DNA of 64,000 nucleotides, from the NCBI RefSeq assembly GCF_034702125.1, contig NC_085875.1, positions 44,364,770 through 44,428,769 on the forward strand. Direction: 5' to 3'. The notes below the pieces were generated by a model that did not search any database, was not told the origin of the DNA, and saw only the letters and a program-made list of their open reading frames with translations. The position numbers and the translations under genes are program-made. Of the stretch, positions 1 through 64,000 are shown piece by piece; the stretch's first letter is position 1; each line of letters begins with the position of its first letter. The DNA is from Engraulis encrasicolus. Its lineage: Eukaryota > Chordata > Actinopteri > Clupeiformes > Engraulidae.

Positions 1-144
1 TGAGCTGGTGGTAGCTGGTTGAGAATAGTGCTAACAGACATTGCCCTGACCCTCACTCAGCTCATTCTTGATAGGGGTCCTAATGGGCCTGCATACGTGT
101 ATGTATGCATGCGTGCGTGCGAATGTTTGCGTGTGCACATATGT

Positions 145-208
145 GAGTGTGTGTGTGTGTGTGTGTCTGTGTCTGTGTCTGTGTGTCTGTCTTTGTCTGA
201 CTATGCAT

Positions 209-241
<33 letters not shown>

Positions 242-265
242 TGCGTGTGTGTGTGTGTGTGTGTA
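145..265 (+). repeat. (TG)n-rich tract before LRRCT exon
   Basis: TG repeats with TCTG and TGCG interruptions, ending about ten bases before the exon 1 acceptor. In pre-mRNA this is a UG-rich tract of the kind bound by TDP-43/CELF-type factors. Confidence 0.9.
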
Positions 266-275
266 TCTCTTCCAG

Positions 276-52761
<52,486 letters not shown>

Positions 52762-53165
52762 CCTCAGGAGCACCTCCTCCACCTCCACCTCCCTCCTCCT
52801 GCTAATGCAGCCCTTTACACACCCTCGTGTACATCCCAGAGGAGACTTCCCACCCACAACAGAGACATGGTCTTAGAGTCATGGCAGTGTGCTGCAACCA
52901 CCAGCATCCAGTCGGCTAGTTGTTGGGGGAGGGTATTTGTTTTTGCTTTTTTAATCTAATTTTTCGAAAATTGTAGAAGAGATTTATCCATAATTTTTAT
53001 GGGGGGGTTTTTGGATATCAACTCTGATTTGTCAGTGTCCCGCCCCGCACCGCCCCCCAGCCCCCACCCCTGAGGCCCGTTGCCTTACGTACCTGGGTAT
53101 GGTCAAGTCCACTGGCTTCCTGACGTGCCATCAAGGCAGGGACATGATTTGCCTCGTCAAATAAA
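52762..53165 (+). other. pxdn: pxdn 3' UTR, proximal form
   Basis: Sequence from the stop codon to the first good poly(A) signal. It contains T-rich and CCGCCCC-rich stretches and no reading frame of note. The true 3' end may be further right; see the second signal near 57495. Confidence 0.55.
53160..53165 (+). promoter_or_regulatory. pxdn: Candidate poly(A) signal AATAAA (proximal)
   Basis: A canonical AATAAA about 400 bases after the stop codon. The T/C-rich stretch that follows could act as a downstream element. Confidence 0.5.
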
Positions 53166-54292
53166 GGATGGACGTGGGACTCCACCTTTCCTTCCTCCCT
53201 CCCTGCCTCCCTCCTTCCATCTTGGCCTTACAAACAGGGACCCTAAAGGGCCAGTGGGTGTGGTCCAGAGGAGTGCTGGTCCCGCCCACCAGGCTAGCAT
53301 ACAGAGGAGGGCAACGCTGCCATTGGCCAGCGCTCAAATGAGGGCAGCGTCCTATTGGTTGTGTGCACGGAAAGGGAAGTAGATCATCGACCACCACCGG
53401 CCATGTCGTCTCACAAAAAAAACATGCGTTCTCAGGTCAGAGATGCCGAAGAAACTGGTGCTATTTGTTTCTCCTCCTTCGCAATCACACTTTCTGGTTA
53501 CACTTTGTTTTTATGACGTTACGGTGTTGCAGTGCATGTACCTAATTAAGTGCAGTGATACAATCTTGTGTTGGTACGTTGTGTAAGTATAACAGTAGTA
53601 CATGATGTTACATATCACTGCTCAGGTTGTACCACTGTGCCTAGTTATGTACATACACTGTAATGGTTAGGATACATGGAAGCGAACTGATCACAAAGCG
53701 AAATGAAATTCTCCAATAAGCGAAAGCGTCAAAACCGATTTAGCCTCATGCAACTGAGTGAATTTCACCATTGGCAGACAATCAAACATAAGGCTTCAAT
53801 CAATTTAATTTCCTTAACAACAATGTTGTGTAATTTTACTCTGTCAAACTACAACACTGATTTGCATCGCTTCGCTTTGCCCAATTGGCTTCCATGTATT
53901 TTCACTGTAATACCGTGATCATAAAATATAGTGTTGCCCCCTTTTCTTCTTGAGATGAAATGATTTAGTTAGTTGCATCAGTCTGAAAGAAAAAGTTTTT
54001 TGTTTTTGTTTTTGTTTTTTTTTCTACAGTATGCAAATCATCATATACACTCTCATTATGTGCCTTTTACGTAATGTTTATGGTGCTTTTATATCGTATA
54101 TTGAACATACAAAAATATATATGACATTTTTTTTACATATAAATGTGTATTTTCCCCTACGTAATATCTGCTTTCATATGAAGATAATGTGAATATCTGT
54201 TTAAAAAATTGTAATGCAAAAAAAAGTCTACTGATTACCGAATGTGCATATTTTCCCTGTTGGTTAACTAACATCTGGCGTTTCTGTCTCTT

Positions 54293-54354
<62 letters not shown>

Positions 54355-55214
54355 TCCCTAAAGTCACATAAACAGTTTTGTTTTTCTGGACCTTGGAAGT
54401 GGGGGGGTGGTACATCATGTCAGAACAGTTGTTGTATGTCCCATGTGTGTTGACCTACCTTTTAAACTCCCCTTCAAGCTCCCCCTTCCCTCCTACGGTA
54501 ACTTCAGCTTACGAGATGCATTTTCGTGCTCCAGGTATTACTTTCATGTCATGGTATAGGCCTATAAGAGCACAGACCGGACAGAACGCCAGCTTTTACT
54601 AGAAAGTTGTTGAGGTTTTGCTCTCTTTTTTTACTTTTTTATTTTTCCCCTTCCAGCTGTTTCCTTGGGCTGTCTGTCCACTTATCTACCGATGCAGTAT
54701 TTAAAAGTGTTCAGTATTTTCCACATGTGCAAGGGTAGCTGCTTTCTGCACACATACACTCACAAAAACACAAGACACCCAATGCTGAAGGAGCTAAACT
54801 GTTTTGGTACCTCGTCGATATCACAGGTGGGACCTCTCTTATGCTTCTCAGGCTCTTCTCCCTTTTGTCCACCGCAGTTTCCTTTTATTGGGAAACTGAC
54901 AAACGCATCAACACTTTGTCTGTCAAAGCCTTGCGGCCAACTCCTCTCATCAAAAAGTTGACAAGTGTCATTGTGGTTTCCAGGAACATATCTGCAAAAC
55001 CACCACATCAAAACCTCTCCTTCCCACTCTCTCAACTCTACCCTAAACCACCATCACCACCACCACGGGCAGTCATGTCAAGCCACACTGAGAGTGTGGA
55101 CAGGCGGATTATGCAGGCCTGTGGTGGGGTTTTAAACATGGGTTTCATAACGCAGATGCTCGCTCTCGATCCACTTCCCTCTGTCCTCTCACTGGGCAAC
55201 TCTGAACAACTCTG

Positions 55215-55257
<43 letters not shown>

Positions 55258-55490
55258 GTCTCTGTCTCTCTCTCTTTCGTGTGTGTTTGTGTGTGTCCTT
55301 CCCCTGAGTGGTCACACGCATATCGTCGCTGGCAGAAGCAGGCTCTTGGGCGAAGTGTGAAGACGCCTGGCTCTCGTCTCCAGGCGCTCTCTCACAAAGG
55401 CTGACGTCACTCTAGTCAAATCCATGCTCTCGCTGCACCTCCATGAACCCCCCCCCCAACACCCCTGTTCTTCTGTAATGAAAGCCATAT

Positions 55491-55561
<71 letters not shown>

Positions 55562-56715
55562 AAGAGAGGAGAGACTTGGGATAGGTAGACCCTTTGAGTA
55601 GTATAATCTTGTGTATGTCATTACAATTTTCGCAAACTTTGCAGTTCTCACTACGATGTCACAAACACTCGGCTGGATCTTTACACAGAGTTCTATGAAA
55701 GCTGTAGAATGTTTGAGTAAAACTCAATAAGGGTTGGGAAGAAGTCTGTACTTCTCAAAAGGGACAAGATGTCTGCCTTTTTTGGCTCACATTTCTCTGA
55801 GGCGTTTGTTAGCAGTGAGTCATCATCCCAAACAATGAATGGGGAGGTTTATGATCAAGGCACATACAATATAGATAGTACATATACGTACAGAAACACA
55901 TGTTGTTAGAACCACTCTTCAAAGTAGGCATAGTTTGTACAAATAATATTAGTTCATGGAGTCCAGTGGTGAGGTGTTGTTTGCGGTAGTCACAGCATTT
56001 GATCATCATGGCACAGTAATGATGAGTGATGAGGGCAGTATTTCTGTCTGGATAATGAAGGCTTGACGAAAGTGATGCCTTCAGCGTATGAAAAACCCTA
56101 CCTGAGCTTCTCCTTTTCTGAGGACAGACCACACTTGTAGAGCTATACATGGGTTTACCGTTTGTAAACAATCCCTGGCTGCACGACCCTGGCTGCACAC
56201 TGTCCAACCTAGGATTGTTGGAGACTGCTGTAGGTCAAAAAATGATTTCGCCTGGTTGGCTGCTTAGCATCTTGCCCCTCCTCACAACATGAATGTTTGT
56301 AAACGAAAAAACCTATGTACATGAGTAGCTAATATCTACCGTTTTCATTTTTTTCCACCGCAAAACACCTAATATAATTAATCTTTCTATGAATGTGAGA
56401 ACATGTAGGTGACAAGAGTTGGCATTTGTTTTTATAGGTTTTCTTTGCATTCTATAATTTGTCCTCTGTGCTGGTGGAACGTCCTTGGGCCTGTTTCCAT
56501 GGAAAGGGAGGCCATACAAAGGGACGCTGTGGGAGGGGAGTCCAGTTCAGTCCAGCGACTTCCTCATGCTAAGCTGAGCATCTGGGTCTGGTTGCCACGT
56601 TCAGACAATAGGTTGGATTGGGGGGGTGGGTGGGGGGTTCATGCATAACATCCTGTTGACCTGCCGTGACAACTAGAACAACATCAGAACAATAACACAT
56701 GTACCTATGTTGTGT
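53166..56715. other. 3' UTR continuation or intergenic DNA
   Basis: Contains CT runs at 54290-54356 and 55218-55252 and a GA run at 55493-55567. I recognise no gene on either strand. Confidence 0.6.
55493..55567 (+). repeat. (GA)n microsatellite
   Basis: About 33 GA units. Confidence 0.97.
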
Positions 56716-56723
56716 GGCGTCAT

Positions 56724-56884
56724 CAGGGCCGCTGACAGGTTTGACTGGGCCCGGGACAAAATCATCTGAAAGGGCCCTCCTCTCAATACATACAATGTAA
56801 TGGGGAGCCAATTCTGGGCCCCCTCTCTCCCTGGGCCCGGAACAACAGACCCGTTTGTCATCGTCCCCCCCGTCAGCTTCCCTG
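56724..56884 (+). mobile_element. hAT-like short element, family B, copy 6
   Basis: 161 bases, starts CAGGGCCGCTGACAGG and ends CGTCAGCTTCCCTG. Flanked by exact copies of GGCGTCAT (56716-56723 and 56885-56892). The best-preserved copy with CAGGGCC ends. Confidence 0.9.
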
Positions 56885-56892
56885 GGCGTCAT

Positions 56893-57618
56893 TACTAATG
56901 TTTTTTTTTTTTTTGCTGAATCACGTGATGTTGGTATTTCCCGGTTTTGCAGGACCAACCAACCCCACGGCGCTCACACTCACGCTCACATTCTCAGCCT
57001 TACTCTTCTAGTTCTGTCCCCCCTCACATGCTCCATTCTTCACCTATTTGTTTCAGCCATGATGTTTCCCGCCAACAAGTTAGTGCCTTCTTCTTCTTCT
57101 TCTCCTTCTTCTAGACGGACGAGTTCTCTCTACTCACCTCATACCAGAGGAACTCGCATCTCGATCTTGCCTTTTCTTTTTTTTTCCACTGCTTTTATAT
57201 TTTGCCACTGTTCATTCACACAGCAATTTTCCTTTTTTCATTTCATTGTTTTCATTTGTTTTGGTTTTGTTTATTGGTTATTATTGTTGTTATTATTTTG
57301 TTTTTCATTCATTTGTTTTGTTATCTACCATTCGGCCAGACCTCTCTCTGCCCACTTTAAATGGAATGCACTGCTCTGTTAAGTTTCATCATGCTTTTAC
57401 CAAGTGAGTGGTCAAACGTGGATACCTATCTGACATTTTGTATTGTATGTTTGCCAAAGAATCATTTGCACTGTAATGTATGCCTCTCAACAATAATAAA
57501 AAAAAAGAAAAATAGGCCACATTTGAAATGAAAACAACACACGGCGTCTCCGTTCCTTTCATCAGCTGTCTTACATTGAAGTGTAGATATGGGCATAGAA
57601 ATGTTGCTTCTAATTACC
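56893..57618. other. Intergenic or distal 3' UTR
   Basis: T-rich stretch with a CTTCTT run (57090-57115) and the AATAAA at 57495. Nothing coding. Confidence 0.5.
57495..57500 (+). promoter_or_regulatory. Candidate poly(A) signal AATAAA (distal)
   Basis: A canonical AATAAA followed by an A-run, at the end of a T-rich stretch (57180-57480). It could end a long pxdn 3' UTR of about 4.7 kb, or belong to a retroposed sequence. Not decidable from sequence alone. Confidence 0.25.
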
Positions 57619-58245
57619 CAGTGGTGGTTCTACCCATTTGGAAGCCCTAGGCAAGGACATGGAGCCCATTTGAAGTGCTTTTGCTGTTATTTAACCCATT
57701 TAAGCCTGATGCTGCATACGCTGCATTGACCAAGGTGCCTGGAGCGACATAGACGCTGCATTCAGGCTCTTGAGATTTGAGATTCTTTTTAATTTAAAAT
57801 GTGGGTATGTAAGAGCTGAATGAACACATTTTAATGCAAAATGAAGGCCCCAGCTTTTAAATGCAATGTATTTCCTGTTTTTATGTGGTTCGGAGGCTGA
57901 GAAATTTAGATTTTAGATGCGTCCTAGCATCTCAAAAAGTGGGTATGTCAGTCCGTCCGTCCGTCTGTCCCTCTGAAAAGCATTCTCTAAATTGCCATTC
58001 CCCCCTGTGTCCACAAGGTGGGAGTGCATAGACGGACGCATCTTTGTCCGCCTGTCGGACTTGTTAAAGGCTGAGGGCACTTTTTCACAAAAAGGGCTTA
58101 GGCATTCAGGCATTTTTTGCAGGTGCCTTAGGCTTAATGGGTTAACATGATAGGGCTGACGGTCACTGTGGTGCCACTACAGTGGACAGTTTGGGTGGGG
58201 CCCTAGGCAATTGCCTAGTCAGCCTAATTGGTAAAACCGGCTCTG
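57619..58245. mobile_element. hAT-like element hosting a TTAA element
   Basis: Starts CAGTGGTGGTTCTACCCATT and ends AATTGGTAAAACCGGCTCTG. Flanks TAATTACC and TGATTATC match at six of eight positions. Interrupted at 57695-58141. Confidence 0.75.
57695..58141. mobile_element. TTAA-flanked element nested in hAT-like element
   Basis: Ends CCCATTTAAGCCTGATGC and GCCTTAGGCTTAATGGG with TTAA on both sides (57691-57694 and 58142-58145). Contains CCGTCCGTCCGTCTGTCC and a GACGGACGCATC motif. No coding capacity. Confidence 0.82.
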
Positions 58246-58265
58246 TGATTATCATCGTTTTTTAA

Positions 58266-58415
58266 CCTATTTTAGCCTAAGCCCTTTTTAGGAAAAGGTG
58301 CCCTCTCCCTATTAAAAACCTAAATATCTCAGCCTCTGAAGAGAAAAGAATGTGATCATGTGTGACCTGAAGAGTGTAACCTGAATGCGTATGTGTCACT
58401 CCAGGACACAATGGG
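58266..58415. mobile_element. Small TTAA-flanked relative of 57695-58141
   Basis: Starts CCTATTTTAGCCTAAGCCC and ends CAATGGG, with TTAA at 58262-58265 and 58416-58419. It shares the end motifs of the neighbouring nested element but is shorter. Confidence 0.65.
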
Positions 58416-58419
58416 TTAA

Positions 58420-60078
58420 ATGAGAACCAGTCATTGCACCCCATAGTAAGCATAGGGAGTCATTGTCAACTCTGCTGAGTCATCTGCAGATGGTTACACA
58501 GCAGAGAAGAAAAGAAAAAGACAAATGTTTCCTTATCTCCAGCCCAATCCAGGGGCTGAACTCAAGCTCTAATGGAACCATGTAGGAGGGAATGAACACA
58601 GAAACCAGGCCTGGGTCTGCTGGGCTGATGGCTGATGGCCTCCATCCCTCATCTCTCTCAGTGGACCAAGGGCAGTCATGGGTAAAAAAAAGGTCCATTA
58701 CGGCGTCAGACTCTCTCCCGCCAGTGCTCTCTCCCATCCTCCTCCATGACTAAGGTACCCTGAGCATGGTACCATGCCGCCACACTGGTCCCTTGCAGTT
58801 TCGTTGTGTACTGTGGAATGGTGTGTCACAATGACTATGGGAGTTGGAGTTTCCCAGGTGGGCTTTCACTTCATTTCACCAAAGGTCCTCTGGGGCCTAT
58901 TGGGGGGACGTATTTTCTTAGAGACTGGCCCATAATTTAGAGGAGATTGCACAAAAATGCCTGAGCCTTTTTGTTCCCAGTCCTGCCCTGTTCTCTGCTA
59001 TGGACAATTAACTTCTTGCTTAACTTTGAATTGTCTGTTGTTATACTGTGTAATTAATTACAACTTAGGCTAGGCTGTATGTTAGGTGATTTATGTAAGC
59101 AATAATTAATTCTTTCTGCATGTCTGGAGTTCTTTCTGCATGTCTGGACTGCAGCTTACAGGTTACAGCGCTGATTTGTATGACAAATTCTGTAATTGCT
59201 CTCCTTTCAGTGATGGGAAAACTGGAGTCAGAATCTAGAATCCAGGGCCACATATTCACCTGTCCAAATGCCAAAACCAAGTCATTTTGAATATGTGGAA
59301 CTGGATAATAACTTCTGAATCCAAGTTTCCCCATCATTGTCGACTTAGTTCTACAGAGTTTATATTTTAGACATTTTCATTCCTCTCGCAGTAACAGTGT
59401 GCCTGTGCCACATATTTCATACCGCACATTTCTGTGTCTTCCAGCTTTAAAGAGAAGCCAGAAGAGGGTCAATTTCCTCCCAGGGATCAGAAGGGGCTGT
59501 GTGCACAGACAGCAGACAGCACCGAGACAGGAAACCATCCAGAGGGCCAGGAATAAATGATTCAAATGGATGATGATCATTTGGATTTAAATGTTATCGT
59601 CTGTTCACCAAGAAGGTTAACTGAATGCCCTGCCCAGCAGAATACCAAAATCTGAGACGAACACTTGCTGCTTACTTTATTATTTAGGCTGTTGCATTGT
59701 CAGCTTTTAACTTTGAGTCTATTCAGAGGACTCGGTCCTGGGCCCACCCAAAGCTGCTAGCGGTCCTGCTGACACGTACAACACTATAGACAGGCGGTAT
59801 GATTCAGACACATAAGAAAGACCAAGCCCCCTCCCCTTGTTGTCTGGCCTGCCTAAATCAGACAGTTTCCCCTTTGATTTCCTTCGACTGCCTTCTTTGT
59901 GAGTTATTTCACAGGTGGTGCCGGTGGGGGTGGCATGTCTGACACACACAGAGGTGTGATAATGACTGCTTTACCGCACTTACGACAGAGAGTGACAACT
60001 TCAGACTTTCAAAGCTGTCTACTAACTGCACAATGCCCCATTCACTCAAAACTAATCTCTTGTTTGCCCTCAAAGCTT

Positions 60079-60159
<81 letters not shown>

Positions 60160-61026
60160 GTCGTTCGATACATTCCCAGCCTCTCTGTGGTGGATCTAAG
60201 CCATGAGAGTGTCTTACAGCCAAACAGGCTGGGATGGAAATTAGATGCAGAAACAAGCTTTTCAGCGTCAAGCTAGACAAGAAGGCCTCTAGTTGGTCCA
60301 GTGAGTCAGGGAAAAGTATTACTTCCTACTTAAAAAGGGCAATGTGGGATCCCTACACACATTCTGGAGTCTTCACTCACACAACTTCCCCAGTGCACTT
60401 GATAAGGATACAGGTGGGGTGCTCAGTTGCCATTGGGGGCATTAGCCTATTTCATATTTTGTTAATACTAAGGGGACGATGGCAGGCTTATGATGTGGTC
60501 AAGGGGGCGTTGGGAGGCTTATGATGAAGTCAATGGGGGCGGTTGTTCAAAAAAGGGTTGAGAACCAGATCGATCCTCCTATCTGAGTATTAGAGTAAGA
60601 CACAGTAGTGTTCCATTGCTGCCTGTCTCATAATGTGGCACATGCCTGTGACTGTGTGACTCACATATTTTTCCCACCCCAATGCCACTACCACAGTGGA
60701 AGGGCAGCTACTGCCGCAGCCAAGCGAGTCCCCTGACGCGGGTCCAGTGTTTGCTTTGGAAGCTGCTTTACGTTATGTAAGAGAGGAAGTGCAGTGTTTG
60801 CGGCCAGTCATGGTGGAACGGAGCAGAGCGGACCACAGATGAGACATTACGACTTGACTCTGCTCAGCCCAGATTCTCTCCTCTTTCCTGGTCCAACACC
60901 TGGTCCCCCCAGCCCCCAACTCCCCCAGTCTGCACAGTAACAGTTAAAATTGAAATCAAATTGGTTTGAAATATTGACACCTCGGCTTTTACAGTCTATG
61001 GCACAAGAGTCTGTAGCTCCTGTACC
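58420..61026. other. Intergenic DNA
   Basis: Contains a family B fragment at about 59725-59775 (GTCCTGGGCCCA..GCTGCTAGCGGTCCTG) and a CT run at 60083-60158. No gene recognised. Confidence 0.6.
60083..60158 (+). repeat. (CT)n microsatellite
   Basis: About 36 CT units. Confidence 0.97.
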
Positions 61027-61189
61027 CAGGCCCGCCGACAGGGGGGGAGAGACAAAAGGGTATGTTGTCCCTCCCAGGCCCAGGGAGATAGGGGGCCCAG
61101 AATTGGGTCCCCATTACATTGTATGTATTGGGTAGGGGCCCTTTCAGATGAATTTGTCCTGGGCCCAGCAAAATCTGTCAGCGGCCCTG
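61027..61189 (-). mobile_element. hAT-like short element, family B, copy 7
   Basis: 163 bases, starts CAGGCCCGCCGACAGG and ends TCTGTCAGCGGCCCTG. Flanks CCTGTACC and TCTGTACC form an 8-base target duplication with one mismatch. Confidence 0.85.
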
Positions 61190-61604
61190 TCTGTACCATT
61201 AGGTCACTGCTTAACACCTCCAAGAATTTCATTAGAATAATAAGCATGCCGCCGTGTTCCATTCAGAAAACATTTGTTTTTCCATTTTCCTCTTCCAGCT
61301 TGCCTTCCTGTGTGGAGTGTATTATCTTGGAGCAGACATGCATAGAGAATGCAGAAAGCAGCCTTGAAAGATTTTTTTTGTTTTTCTGCACTAGTGTGAA
61401 TAAACATACCAGGACAGGGGCTCTAAGACAGCTGGCTCTGACTAATTTCCGCAAAGGACTTACCCAGAAAAGTCCTGTTAATAGTTTGCAAGAGACAACT
61501 GTTGACTACAAAATCCTTTTCATTGTGATTAGAATAATAAATCTCACTCTCTTAGAATTTGTGGTTTAATAAAGACTTTTGTTTTACGCTGCTGTGCACA
61601 GTTG

Positions 61605-61808
61605 TCAGGGCTGTAGTCAAATCCACCTTTGTAAAGTCCAAGACGAGTCCAAGACCAGGACTAGTCAAGTCAGAAAGTCAAAAGAGGTTTGAATCTAATA
61701 CAAGAACGCTTCCAAAAAGATTAGAGTCCAAGTGAAGTCCAAGTTCATAGAAAAACAGACTTGACCTGGACTCAAGTCTGGAGTCCTGACGCGAGTACTG
61801 CAGCCCTG
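61605..61808. mobile_element. Short TIR element rich in GACTTGG/CAAGTC motifs
   Basis: Ends CAGGGCTGTAGTC and TACTGCAGCCCTG are inverted repeats. The interior is full of AAGTCCAAG and CTCAAGTC motifs; a similar GACTTGAC-rich piece is at 7620-7700. Confidence 0.7.
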
Positions 61809-61886
61809 ACAATAATACTATGCACAAAATGGAAAGTCTGTGAGCTGCTGCCTTCACGGTCTACTGAAAGTAGTCATGCACTTTAA

Positions 61887-62455
61887 CCCTATCCAGACCG
61901 GGGGGGGGCTAAAAGTGCCCGCACCAACTTTGATGTCGTATAACTCCTGAATGACTAAAGCTATGACTACGAAACTTTGTGACTTTTCCTAAAATGAAGT
62001 TGGCTACAGTGTGATACCAAAAGATTAGGTTTATAGTTTTTGTTGTTGCCATGGCAACGGTTTTCTGACAGGTACGCCTGACCAAAAATCACTGATCTAA
62101 GTCTCATCATCATCACTTTTCATATTTTTTTACATTTTCATCAGCATCAGACACCCTTGTGAACATTTGAAGTGGTCTGACGCAAATAATAAGCAAAATT
62201 TATGTGCATTTCCCAAGTTAGATGGAAAATACATGAAGGTGACATTTTGGGCAATAAAAACAGGAAATGACGTCATAATGATGTCATAATATAAAATAAT
62301 GACACCAAACTGATGTCATTCATAGATCTTTGGCTGAAGATCATCCCCTCCAAGTTTGGTGGTCATACGGCATTCAGTTCCTAAGTTATGAGGGGGGGGT
62401 CAAAAGAGCCCCCCCCCGGTCCCAGGAATGCCAAAAAAGCCCGGTCTGGATAGGG
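61887..62455. mobile_element. TTAA-flanked element, 569 bases
   Basis: Inverted ends CCCTATCCAGACCGGG and CCCGGTCTGGATAGGG are exact, with TTAA on both sides (61883-61886 and 62456-62459). This fits a piggyBac- or Kolobok-mobilised non-autonomous element. No transposase frame. Confidence 0.88.
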
Positions 62456-62796
62456 TTAAGCAGCCATCAAGGCATCAGGCACTTTACAGTATCACTTTAC
62501 AGTAGCTCTTTACAGTAGCTAGTGATCTGGGGCATCATGGCCCAAGGCTGTGGCCCATTTCTCCCCACTCCACATTCGCCCAATTCGCCCATTCGCCTCA
62601 CTTAATCTTCAACTTTGTGACGTCATCTTCCACTCTGTTCGCAGTAGGTGTCCCATAGATCTGTATTTTCTATATACAAATCTATGGGTGTCCCACCATC
62701 ACTCTGACTCAAGGGGAAGTTTGAAGGGATTTCAAGCATTTCCCATCACTCTCAATAGCATTGGCACGCACTACAGTTTCACATGCACAAGCAAGT

Positions 62797-63394
62797 TTAG
62801 TTAAGTTTAGTTTATTTAGTTTAGTTCAACAGGGACCATGCACAATACACATTGATTACAGAAGTAACAAGATGGCTTGTGCCAGATTATTAGCTACGTA
62901 TATAGCTACTTTCCATCTGCAGTCCCTGGACAGGTAAAACAAATATTAAAATACAATAACATAAACAAACAAAGATATAAACAAGTAAGCACATCCATAG
63001 GCCATGCGTCATACACCCCCCCCCCCACACACACACATTAAAATGGCATACAGTGTGAGTCATATTTTAAAAAAACATATGACTAATGTTGACAAGGCTG
63101 ATTGGTTAATATCCATTTTTTCACACCCCTTGAGAAGGCCTGATAATCAGTAATACTTTTTAGGTTACTGGGTAGACTATTCCATGTTTTGAGTGTTAGA
63201 GGTAAAAAAAATAATAATGGGGCAGAGCTTATATCATGCCTGGAGCTGCCGTGTTCCTGGCTGAGAGGCAGCCCCAGGCATGGAGGCCTGGTCCTGGGGG
63301 CCCCGGACTGGGCACAGCTATGAAGCTGGGCTTGAGAAGACGCAGACGCAGACGTCCTGCTATAAACTTCCACTGGATTGTTGAAATGAATCAC
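62797..63394 (-). mobile_element. LINE 3' fragment, minus strand
   Basis: The minus strand encodes a reverse-transcriptase C-terminal tail: LPLTLKTWNSLPSNLKSI followed by FSRGVKKWIL. Its 3' UTR ends at 62797-62830 in AGTTTAGTT-type repeats. The rest of the LINE is missing; the clade is not clear to me. Confidence 0.7.
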
Positions 63395-64000
63395 AAATAA
63401 GTACCCATTTCAGTGGAGCTCATGCCACAGGCTTCGCTCCACTCCACTCCACTCCCCATCCAGACACGGTGAATTCCAGCTTTATTGCACCCCAATTGGC
63501 CATGTCCAAACACCTGTACCTCTATCAATGGCTGGACCAATCACAAGCTGTTATCCTTACGAGGCCATTGGGCTCAGGATTGAACACACAGTATATACAG
63601 GTATGTACACTCGGTGGCTCTTTTGAAAGTATTTATTTTTACTGCCTTCAGGCTTCCTGTCAGAATATACTATATGTATGTATGGGAGGGATTTGAGGTT
63701 GGCAGCTGTTGCAGGCATGTAGTTTGAGATGACTGTTTATTTTGGCGCTGGTTCAAGGTTTTTACCTCAACTTTTTTGAGGAAAAACAGAAGTGTGTAAA
63801 AAAAACCCTGTTCACAGGATAATGGAACGTGTTGATATGAATTTCCAATATTTAATCCGGTATATCAGTCCACCTTTGTATTTCTTGTAACTTCTTTCAT
63901 TATATAAACTGTCAGACCTGGAATAGAACACATACCCTGTCCTTTGACAGCTATTAAAAGGATGCACTCTCAAAGAGTTGGACAGAAGCAATCCTTTACA
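63395..64000. other. Intergenic DNA
   Basis: A short CCACT repeat at 63440-63458. No gene or element recognised. Confidence 0.6.

Noticed and set aside
56569..56958. A 129-residue reverse frame
   Set aside because: It covers the family B element at 56724-56884, not a gene.
56855..57382. A 175-residue + frame rich in Phe and Ser
   Set aside because: Translation of T-rich non-coding DNA, with no domain and no splice context.

Overview
The window is vertebrate, almost certainly teleost, nuclear DNA. Coding sequence is split into short exons with GT-AG introns. Long (CA)n/(TG)n and (CT)n microsatellites are everywhere, and the transposon mix (L2-type and L1-type LINEs, tRNA-derived SINEs, many short hAT-like and TTAA-flanked elements) is typical of fish. 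I cannot name the species.

One gene accounts for all convincing host coding sequence: peroxidasin (pxdn), on the + strand, entering from the left edge. I can join 17 exons from the leucine-rich-repeat C-terminal cap (276-445) to the stop codon (52759-52761). All 16 junctions keep frame and give 1,314 residues. In order these encode the LRRCT cap, four Ig-like domains, an animal haem peroxidase domain (mostly one 1.5-kb exon, 31959-33462), a linker with a conserved RGRR convertase motif, a helical segment and a von Willebrand C domain. The signal peptide, the LRRs and the promoter lie to the left of the window. The haem-binding and catalytic residues are present, so this looks like the active collagen-IV cross-linking enzyme rather than the inactive paralogue type.

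Layout: 1-13382 is a microsatellite-rich intron with an L2 fragment, a 2.47-kb terminal-inverted-repeat element and a long TCTTC tract. 13383-24227 holds the Ig exons. 28522-34840 holds the peroxidase exons. 34841-45546 is a 10.7-kb intron containing a complete-length but broken L1-like element with a 14-bp target duplication, itself interrupted by a hAT-like element. 45547-52761 holds the linker and VWC exons. 52762 onward is 3' UTR and then intergenic sequence full of small transposons; I see no second host gene.

The most unusual pattern is at 3' splice sites. The intron ends before exons 10, 11 and 17 of this model are each present in two or three near copies, leaving decoy acceptors. One of these arrays is split by a nearly perfect hairpin with 113-bp arms. 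Other notable points are an in-frame 12-bp repeat right after the convertase site, TTAA elements nested inside hAT elements, and complementary TG and CA repeats flanking the LRRCT exon. I found no evidence of a previously undescribed multi-gene system.
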